Positions 24,152 to 29,916 of a stretch of DNA of 29,916 nucleotides are shown here, in pieces; within the stretch, counting starts at the first letter, position 1, and each line of letters starts with the position of its first letter. The stretch comes from JAXDBM01 sp964460245 (lineage in GTDB: Bacteria > Desulfobacterota > Syntrophia > Syntrophales > Fen-1087). The stretch lies in the NCBI GenBank assembly GCA_964460245.1, contig CAYWTL010000024.1:1-29916 (forward strand), written 5' to 3'. The position numbers and the translations under genes were made by a program. The notes beneath the pieces are model-generated. The model was not told the origin of the DNA. It ran no database searches and worked only from the letters and a program-made list of their open reading frames with translations.

Positions 24152-25709
24152 CTTTTCGCCTCCCCTTCTTTATTGAAACGGTCAATATCAGGAACAGGCC
24201 CATCATGCAACCCCAAACCCAGACGTCGCCGTGGGCCGCATAGAACGTTTTCACATTCATGAACCGGACGGCTCCCTGCAGCGCCCCTTCTTCAAACAAC
24301 CGGCTGCGATGGGTGATCCGGCCGGTCGGATCCACGATCGCGCTGATCCCGGTGTTGGCCGCCCGCGCCAGGAAAAGCCGGTTTTCGACGGCTCTGAAAA
24401 CGGTCATGGACAGATGCTGATGAGGCGCGGACGTGTTTCCGAACCAGGCATCGTTGGTAATGTTCACCAGCAGTTCCGCATCGCGCTGCCGGTAAGCCCG
24501 GCCCGCCTCCGGCAGAATGCCTTCATAACAAATCAGGACGCCGATCCTTCTTTGCCCCCGGTTTCCATGCATCAGGAGGGGTTCATATCCCGGACCGCTG
24601 CGGAAGTCACCGATGCCCACCACCAGTTTGCCGATAAAGGGGAAAAATCTACGCAACGGCACGTACTCCCCATACGGCACCAAATGAACCTTGTCATACC
24701 GGCCCGCGATCCGTCCGTCCGGCGTAAGAAGAAAAGCGCTGTTCTGGAAATCCATTTGCTCTCCCTCCTGCCGGTAACCGGGGCTTCCGAAAAGCAGCCA
24801 GTCACCCGTCTGTGCGGCCAGAGACGCCACTTCGCGGTGCAGATCGTTCCGATCCTGAAAAAAGAAAGGTGCGGCCGTTTCCGGCCAGACGATCAATCCC
24901 TCTTCGGAAGGAGCAGACTGTTTTGAAAGGGCCGTATAAATACGGAGGGTTTCCCGCTGAAAGGCCGGATTCCACTTGAGGCTCTGATCGATATTCCCCT
25001 GAATGAGGCTGACGGGCATGATGGGGGACGTCTCCATGGATTTCCGGATCTCGCCGGTTCTCATCGCGCCGTACCCGTAGAGAGCGGCCAGCAGGAAAAA
25101 ACCTGCGGTGACTTTCGCGGCCGTCTTCCGGTCCGTCATCCGTCTGCGGTCTTTTGACTGCCGGTTCCCCAGGATGTCGAAGACGACAACATTGACAAAT
25201 ACGATAGCAAAGGACACTCCGAAGACGCCGGTCATGTCGGCGATCTGGATCATTGGAAGATACAGATACTGGGTATGACCGAGATTTGCCCAGGGAAAAC
25301 CCGTCAGAATGTGGGACTTCACGTACTCCAGGCATGTCCACAACAGCGGCGCGGAGAAAATGAGAGGGATTCCCCTTCGGCTGAAGTAAACGACCCCGGC
25401 TGAAAATACCGCTACGTAAAGGGCAAGATAGGCGGAAAGAAGCAGCATGACGGCAATGCCCGCGAAGACCGGCAGGTGGCCGTAATGGACGACAACAAAG
25501 ACGATCCAATAGAAGATCCCGATGCATGCGGAAAACCCGGCGATGAAACCGACCCCAATTCCCTGCACGACCCGTTTTTCCCGAAGTGCATAAAAAAGGG
25601 GAACGAAGGCCACCCAGGCGGCGATTCCCGCACCGAATTTGGGAAAGGATAGAAAAATCAGCGCGCCGGAAAGCAGCGCACTGAAAAATGTCCGGATGTC
25701 AACCCTCAA
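24144..25709 (-). CDS. lnt: Apolipoprotein N-acyltransferase
   Basis: Transfers the third acyl chain to the N-terminal Cys of lipoproteins in the inner membrane. It has 521 residues. The N-terminal half has about six hydrophobic segments (to about 180) and one more at about 200-215. The nitrilase-type domain carries the triad E277 (LIVWPETAAPF), K340 (RYDKVHLVPYGEYVP) and C394 (VLICYEG), with a C-terminal hydrophobic anchor (VWVWGCMMGLFLILTVSI). The start is TTG at 25709 with AAAGG nine bases upstream. No ATG or GTG fits the first membrane segment. It lies 15 bases after corC and overlaps prfB by 8 bases, so corC, lnt and prfB look like one operon. Confidence 0.95.
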   Translation of the reverse strand: MRVDIRTFFSALLSGALIFLSFPKFGAGIAAWVAFVPLFYALREKRVVQGIGVGFIAGFSACIGIFYWIVFVVVHYGHLPVFAGIAVMLLLSAYLALYVAVFSAGVVYFSRRGIPLIFSAPLLWTCLEYVKSHILTGFPWANLGHTQYLYLPMIQIADMTGVFGVSFAIVFVNVVVFDILGNRQSKDRRRMTDRKTAAKVTAGFFLLAALYGYGAMRTGEIRKSMETSPIMPVSLIQGNIDQSLKWNPAFQRETLRIYTALSKQSAPSEEGLIVWPETAAPFFFQDRNDLHREVASLAAQTGDWLLFGSPGYRQEGEQMDFQNSAFLLTPDGRIAGRYDKVHLVPYGEYVPLRRFFPFIGKLVVGIGDFRSGPGYEPLLMHGNRGQRRIGVLICYEGILPEAGRAYRQRDAELLVNITNDAWFGNTSAPHQHLSMTVFRAVENRLFLARAANTGISAIVDPTGRITHRSRLFEEGALQGAVRFMNVKTFYAAHGDVWVWGCMMGLFLILTVSIKKGRRKDD

Positions 25710-25724
25710 AACGATTGCCTTTAC

Positions 25725-26558
25725 TCACATCTCCGGGCCGTTCTGATTATCGGACAAGCGTTTGATCCTGACCTTCTTGATGCTTCGCTCGTCGGCGGAT
25801 TCAATGATCATATCCAGGTTTTCAATCCGCAGCATTTCACCGGTGACGGGGATTTTGCGAATTTCGTGCAGGATCAGACCGCTCAGGGTTTCGTACTCCC
25901 CTTCCGGAAAGTGGACGCCGAAATGGTCCTCGATCTTTTCGATTTCCGTCCGGCCGTCCGCGAGGACATCACCATCCGGCAGTTCGACGATGCCCTTCTC
26001 CCCGACGTCGTGCTCGTCGTGGATCTCGCCGACGATTTCCTCGATCAGATCCTCCAGTGTGACCAGCCCCGACGTGCCGCCGTATTCGTCGATGACAATG
26101 GCCATGTGATATTTCCGCTGCTTCAATTCATGCAGGAGGAGATGGGTATTCTTGGTTTCCGGAATGTAGTAGGGCTTTCGAAGTATCGAGAGGATGTCGT
26201 TCTCGCTGACCGGCTTCGACCAGAACTGAAGGAGGTCTTTGACGTTCAGAATCCCGACGATATTGTCGACGCTGCCGCTGTATACGGGCATCCGCGTGTG
26301 GCCGTAGCGTGTGATCAGATTGATTATTTCCTCAATCGGCGTGTCACTCTGGATGACCACCATTTCCGTCCTCGGGATCATCACTTCCCGAACAATGGTG
26401 TCCCTGAACTCCAGGATGCTCTGGATCATCTCCCCGGACTGCGGATCAATGAGTCCGTCTTCCTCGCCGGCATCGATGATGGACTGGATCTCCTTCTCCA
26501 GATGAGACGAATCCTTGGCGGAAAAAATCCCCTTGATCCTGGATGCGATCGTTTTCAT
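25725..26558 (-). CDS. corC: CorC/HlyC-type CBS-domain protein (YbeX)
   Basis: A 277-residue cytoplasmic protein with no DUF21 membrane part, as in CorC/YbeX of Enterobacteria (about 290 residues). A CBS pair spans about 60-180 (VREVMIPRTEMVVIQSDTPI, then the second repeat with MAIVIDEYGGTSGLVTLED and LIEEIVGEIHDEHD). A CorC_HlyC transporter-associated domain follows (about 195-272: LADGRTEIEKIEDHFG, ETLSGLILHEIRKIP). The family is linked to Mg/Co efflux and, next to ybeY, to ribosome maturation. The role here is inferred. GAGGAG lies 12 bases before the ATG. It lies between a radical SAM gene (16 bases upstream) and lnt (15 bases downstream). Confidence 0.93.
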   Translation of the reverse strand: MKTIASRIKGIFSAKDSSHLEKEIQSIIDAGEEDGLIDPQSGEMIQSILEFRDTIVREVMIPRTEMVVIQSDTPIEEIINLITRYGHTRMPVYSGSVDNIVGILNVKDLLQFWSKPVSENDILSILRKPYYIPETKNTHLLLHELKQRKYHMAIVIDEYGGTSGLVTLEDLIEEIVGEIHDEHDVGEKGIVELPDGDVLADGRTEIEKIEDHFGVHFPEGEYETLSGLILHEIRKIPVTGEMLRIENLDMIIESADERSIKKVRIKRLSDNQNGPEM

Positions 26559-26574
26559 TAAAATCGGCTGCTCC

Positions 26575-27450
26575 TCATAAACCGCGCATGCACTCCGGGC
26601 GCAACCGCCGGTTGTCCCCGGACCGGATGACGTGACGGATCATGCGGACGGTCTTTTCCTTTTCCTCGGGCATCCTCGCCCGGACGGGCAGATAGTTCGA
26701 AGCATGGTTCGAGGTGAAAAAGCAGTTCGAAAAATTCGCATGGGCGATCATGATCTCCAACTCCCGGAGGAAACCGAAGGTGTCGGGGAGCACGAACCGG
26801 CCGCTGATATAATCCCCGTACAGGGGCGTACCCGGGACGACCATGACCGTCAGGGCGCCCACGTAATCCGGATCGATCTCCGTGAGAATGCCGGCCGTGT
26901 CGAAAGCATGGACGACGCTCTTTTCGATGCCGCCGATGCCCAGTAGAACGGTGACGGACAGGCAGATCCCCGCATTTTTGATGCGCCGCCCCGCCTCAAT
27001 CATCTGCGCGCTTGTGGCACCCTTTTCGATTCGATTCAGCAGCTCTTCGTTGCCCGTCTCCACACCCAGGTATACGATCTTCAATCCGGCCGCACGCAGC
27101 CGGGCCAGGTCCTCCGGGGACTTTCTCAGGATGCTCTTGGCGTTGGCATAGCAGCCCACCCGCCCTACCCCCCGAATATGACACCGAACGGCTTCAAGGA
27201 TCTGCAGGAGGCGGGGCTGTGGAATGATGAGCGCATCGCCGTCGCAGAGGAAGACCTTTTCCACGGAACCATATCGCCGGCCGGCTTCCAGAACGTCTTC
27301 CTCGATCGCGGAAAACGACTTGATCCGGAACTTTTCGCTCTTGTAGGTCGGACAGAATGTACAGCGGTTATGGGAGCACCCCACCGTCACCTGCAACAGC
27401 AGGCTGCCGGCTTCACTGGGAGGCCTGATGATCATTCCTTCATATTTCAT
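26575..27450 (-). CDS. Radical SAM protein with a CX4CX2C cluster motif
   Basis: A 291-residue radical SAM enzyme of unknown substrate, in the Elp3-like/COG1032-related group. The cluster motif is VGCSHNRCTFC with Cys at 25, 30 and 33, which is CX4CX2C rather than CX3CX2C. This spacing recurs in a recognised subgroup reading GCSHN-CTFC. Further features: VFLCDGDALIIP (about 67-78), YLGVETGNEELLNRI (about 126-140) and VTVLLGIGG. There is no B12 domain and no extra C-terminal cluster, although C288 lies near the end. The ATG at 27450 has no Shine-Dalgarno. A second ATG (residue 6) follows AAGGA too closely. It precedes corC by 16 bases and is likely co-transcribed with corC-lnt-prfB. Confidence 0.88.
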   Translation of the reverse strand: MKYEGMIIRPPSEAGSLLLQVTVGCSHNRCTFCPTYKSEKFRIKSFSAIEEDVLEAGRRYGSVEKVFLCDGDALIIPQPRLLQILEAVRCHIRGVGRVGCYANAKSILRKSPEDLARLRAAGLKIVYLGVETGNEELLNRIEKGATSAQMIEAGRRIKNAGICLSVTVLLGIGGIEKSVVHAFDTAGILTEIDPDYVGALTVMVVPGTPLYGDYISGRFVLPDTFGFLRELEIMIAHANFSNCFFTSNHASNYLPVRARMPEEKEKTVRMIRHVIRSGDNRRLRPECMRGL

Positions 27451-27520
27451 GGTGGCGCGACCGTAAAATCACCCGTCCGCAACGGGAGTTGTTTCTTGAA
27501 GCGTTTCTCATTCCTACAAT

Positions 27521-27549
27521 AATCTATTCCATGACCCGGAAAAAGGCAA
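27521..27549 (-). promoter_or_regulatory. Possible promoter for the radical SAM-corC-lnt-prfB run
   Basis: On the minus strand, TTGCCT (27544-27549), a 17-base spacer and TAGATT (27521-27526), each 4 of 6 to consensus, in the 110-base gap after the PLD/S24-like gene. Confidence 0.3.
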
Positions 27550-27560
27550 GGGTTGATGGC

Positions 27561-29720
27561 TCAAATCCCGACGACATACCGGCCGATGATTTTGAAGTCG
27601 ATGGGTGCGACATCCTTCAGAAGAATGGTTTTGTATTCGGGATTTTCCGGTTCCAGTCGGATTTCACGATAACGGAATGTTTTACCGGTTTCGATGCGCC
27701 CGGAAAAGTGGCAGCGCCGGATCGTTATCCCCTCTCCCGGCTCCGGATCGTCGATCTTGCCGCTCCGTACCATCAGGATCAGACCGTCCGCTGCGTCGGG
27801 AATGTCCGAATCGAATACGCCCAGACTGTCCTCATCCAGAATGGGTTCCATGGACCGGTCCACGATCCGGACGACAAACATCGTTTTTTTCGGCTTGTGG
27901 TCCAGGGTTGCCTCGATCCACCCCTCTTCTTTGGCGCCTCCGCCGCCGAATTTTTCCGCTGCCGCCGCGAGGGTGTAAAAGGGAAGATAGCGGGTAAAAC
28001 GTTCTCTCTTCGGTGGGGCGATCGCCAGCATGAGCGGCCGTTTATCCCTCTGGGATCTTTTATAAAACAGTTTCATGTCGATGGCCGGCCCGCCGGCCTC
28101 TTCCGCGGTTTTGCCTTTCAGATCCGCCATGGTCCGAAGCAGTTCACGTGCTTCCTTCAGCAGAGCATCTTCGATGACCCGGATCGTTTTCTCGGGCTTT
28201 CCGTCCACATCCGCCCAAAAAGGATCGGCCATGTCCGGTTTGAGGCCGCCGGTATGGATGGCGGAAATCAGTTTGGCCAGCACCTGGCTTTTTTCCCCCT
28301 GTCTCAAAATGGTTTGCTCATCAAAATCAGCGACGATGAGATCCTGATCGAACAGCGTGGCATGGGCGGCGCGGGCAATATCGCACAGTGCCGATCTCTC
28401 GAGGATTTTCCTTCCCTTTTCCTCCAGCTGCCGCAAGGCGGCCCGTTGAACGGACTGGCGATGCTGCGCGCGGGCTTTCCGTTGGTTTCGGATCAGACCG
28501 TTAAAATGCTCCCGTGCACGGGTTTCGATAAGGTTGGAAGGCCCGTTGGCTCCCATTCCGGCATCCACGGCGGATGACAGAGCCGCAAGCGTCGTCACGG
28601 TCCTGCCTTCATTTGCGCTGAGGTCATAGTAGGCAACCAGAGGTACGGGCGCTTCGACGGAAAATCTGGCCAGCGGGACCTGACAGGCGTCCGGCGCCTT
28701 CAGGGGCGCAACTCCCTGCAGGAGGCTATGCAGGAGCGGTTCGTCAAGAGACATCCATCGAAGCGTATCCGGACGGCGGCTGAAGATTTCCTGATGAAAA
28801 GTGACCGGAATCCGTTTACCCTGCCAATGGAGAATCCAGGCATCCTGAATTTCCGAGTGCCTTTCCCAGCAGGCTTTCAGCATTTCGGAACCGGTCAATA
28901 CCCGTTCGAGCTCCGAAAAGGACGGATGCGCCGGGTCACCCGGAAATGTTTTGATGTCCCTCAGAAATTGGAAAATAAGCCTTTCTTTCAGGACGGAATC
29001 GATTTCCGGTCGTCCGATCGGGGCGCTTCCCGGGATGTCCGGAAACGGCGATTTCGAGGGCTTCAATTGAATCAATCGATCCCGCAGTTTGGGAGGAAGC
29101 GGCAGCGTCAGCCGACCCGGTTCTCCCCCCTCCCACAGATTTTCGAAATACCGCTGAATCGCCTCCAGGTAGGAGGCGCCGGCATCCCAGGATTTGAAGA
29201 CAAAAAACCGTTCCGGATCATTCGACCAACCCTGCTGCGCAATTTTGAGCCCGTCGCCGTCCGTAAAAACGCCCGTCATGGGAAAAAACCCGTTTCCCGC
29301 ATCCTTGGCGGATGGAATGTCCCCGCCTTTCCGGGTCAGAAGAAACCGGATCTGGATCCTTTCCTCGGCAGCCATCCAGGCGAGAATTTCCAGATTCCGC
29401 CGGATCATCCGATCCTCCCGGGTAAAGAGAGGCATGATTTTCCCGATGAGGATCTCATTCATTTCCTGCTTCTTTCGTATCGCGACAGCATCCGCCTCGT
29501 CGAGCGGCAAACCCGTCAGCAGGCGCATCGTCCCCCGGTTTCGGACCAGACGGCTGATCCCTTCCGCCACCTCCGTCAGGGAGAAAGCGGAAAACGACCC
29601 GATCACGCAGTCGCACCGGATGCAACGGGAAAGCACGGGGATGAAGAAATCTCGGGTAAGGTCATCCGACGGACCGTAGGCAATTCGAAAGCGGCTGGAT
29701 CTGAAAGACTCCGAAATCAT
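27561..29720 (-). CDS. PLD-like N-terminal / S24-like C-terminal protein lacking a helicase core
   Basis: A 719-residue protein of unclear function. Residues 11-205 follow the PLD-like N-terminal module of DISARM/SNF2-type defence helicases (IAYGPSDDLTRDFFIPVLSR, MRLLTG, GVFTDGDGLKI, FFVFKSWDAG), but the usual HPK of the nuclease site reads FFPMT and no HKD is found. The middle (about 230-560) has no Walker A, DEAH or helicase motif VI. WMSLDEPLLHSLL and a long charged helical stretch (395-445) recall the region that follows the ATPase in such helicases. The C-terminus (612-719) resembles an S24/LexA peptidase: VRIVDRSMEPILDEDS holds the Ser (S623), but the Lys position is Arg (R668 in GITIRRC). 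GAGGTG lies 7 bases before the ATG and a clear promoter is upstream. It neighbours tRNA-Asp. Domain calls are by eye. Confidence 0.7.
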   Translation of the reverse strand: MISESFRSSRFRIAYGPSDDLTRDFFIPVLSRCIRCDCVIGSFSAFSLTEVAEGISRLVRNRGTMRLLTGLPLDEADAVAIRKKQEMNEILIGKIMPLFTREDRMIRRNLEILAWMAAEERIQIRFLLTRKGGDIPSAKDAGNGFFPMTGVFTDGDGLKIAQQGWSNDPERFFVFKSWDAGASYLEAIQRYFENLWEGGEPGRLTLPLPPKLRDRLIQLKPSKSPFPDIPGSAPIGRPEIDSVLKERLIFQFLRDIKTFPGDPAHPSFSELERVLTGSEMLKACWERHSEIQDAWILHWQGKRIPVTFHQEIFSRRPDTLRWMSLDEPLLHSLLQGVAPLKAPDACQVPLARFSVEAPVPLVAYYDLSANEGRTVTTLAALSSAVDAGMGANGPSNLIETRAREHFNGLIRNQRKARAQHRQSVQRAALRQLEEKGRKILERSALCDIARAAHATLFDQDLIVADFDEQTILRQGEKSQVLAKLISAIHTGGLKPDMADPFWADVDGKPEKTIRVIEDALLKEARELLRTMADLKGKTAEEAGGPAIDMKLFYKRSQRDKRPLMLAIAPPKRERFTRYLPFYTLAAAAEKFGGGGAKEEGWIEATLDHKPKKTMFVVRIVDRSMEPILDEDSLGVFDSDIPDAADGLILMVRSGKIDDPEPGEGITIRRCHFSGRIETGKTFRYREIRLEPENPEYKTILLKDVAPIDFKIIGRYVVGI

Positions 29721-29745
29721 TCAAACGCACCTCAAGGTTCTGGGT

Positions 29746-29774
29746 ATTTTCATGAATCCCGTGGTTTTTGTCAA
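29746..29774 (-). promoter_or_regulatory. Promoter for the PLD/S24-like gene
   Basis: On the minus strand, a perfect TTGACA (29769-29774), a 17-base spacer and GAAAAT (29746-29751). The predicted start is near 29739, about 20 bases before the ATG. It lies downstream of the tRNA terminator, so the gene is transcribed independently. Confidence 0.55.
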
Positions 29775-29800
29775 CGCCATTTCCACCATGAATCAGACCG

Positions 29801-29834
29801 TAATAAAAAAGGGGTTAGAATCGCTTCTAACCCC
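29801..29834 (-). terminator. Intrinsic terminator of tRNA-Asp
   Basis: On the minus strand, GGGGTTAGAA (29825-29834) and TTCTAACCCC (29811-29820) form a perfect 10-bp stem with a GCGA tetraloop, followed by TTTTTTATTA. This is a textbook rho-independent terminator, 10 bases after the tRNA CCA end. Confidence 0.92.
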
Positions 29835-29844
29835 CTCTCGTATC

Positions 29845-29916
<72 letters not shown>

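Noticed and set aside
22999..24243. 414-codon plus-strand frame opposite prfB
   Set aside because: It is a shadow of RF2, whose GGQ and SPF motifs and frameshift are unmistakable.
27440..27465. GCCACCATG before the second radical SAM gene
   Set aside because: It resembles a eukaryotic Kozak sequence by coincidence. All surrounding context is bacterial.
27561..29720. Complete DISARM or restriction helicase
   Set aside because: No Walker A, DEAH box or C-terminal helicase motif was found in the 719 residues, and no methyltransferase or other Drm genes lie nearby.

Overview
The window looks like the chromosome of a strictly anaerobic deltaproteobacterium (Desulfobacterota, plausibly a Syntrophus/Smithella-type syntroph). 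This placement is inferred from protein style, not from a marker gene. It rests on indolepyruvate:ferredoxin oxidoreductase genes, two radical SAM enzymes, a 7TM-HD phosphodiesterase between phoH and ybeY, and a fairly GC-rich base composition. The gene order is mostly core genome. No insertion sequence, prophage, CRISPR array or rRNA is visible. Genes are dense, and the longest stretch without a gene is about 290 bases (11206-11498).

Layout. 1-2077 (+): 3' part of iorA and complete iorB. 2295-3257 (+): a zinc-finger-less DnaJ/CbpA co-chaperone with its own promoter. 3358-11205 (-): a run of six genes, read from right to left: a MerR-type regulator fused to a degenerate nucleotidyl-cyclase-like domain, dtd, a DUF1285 protein, guaB, dnaE and a UPF0280 protein. 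11206-11498: a divergent regulatory region with repeated TGTAC-centred boxes. 11499-21213 (+): a B12-domain radical SAM protein, a small membrane protein, a paired M16 protease (one catalytic and one non-catalytic subunit), an M20 metallopeptidase, phoH, a 7TM-HD phosphodiesterase and ybeY. 21288-29720 (-): read from right to left, a PLD-like/S24-like protein, a second radical SAM protein, corC, lnt, prfB (with the classical +1 programmed frameshift) and a LysM lytic transglycosylase. 29845-29916 (-): tRNA-Asp(GTC), cut by the window edge and followed by a strong terminator.

How the genes work together. IorAB oxidises aromatic 2-oxoacids with ferredoxin. guaB and dnaE are adjacent and probably coupled, as are the two M16 subunits and the M20 peptidase (ATGA overlaps), which together suggest an envelope peptide-degradation unit. 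PhoH, the HD protein and YbeY form an RNA/ribosome-maturation and cyclic-dinucleotide block. CorC and Lnt, which in Enterobacteria follow ybeZ-ybeY on the same strand, lie here on the opposite strand a few kilobases away.

The least ordinary items are: (1) the 719-residue protein beside tRNA-Asp, which has the N- and C-terminal modules of defence-type helicases but no ATPase motifs; (2) the MerR/pseudo-cyclase regulator with a four-cysteine cluster and its repeat-rich divergent promoter; and (3) two neighbouring genes whose promoters place the predicted transcription start on the ATG, suggesting leaderless mRNAs.
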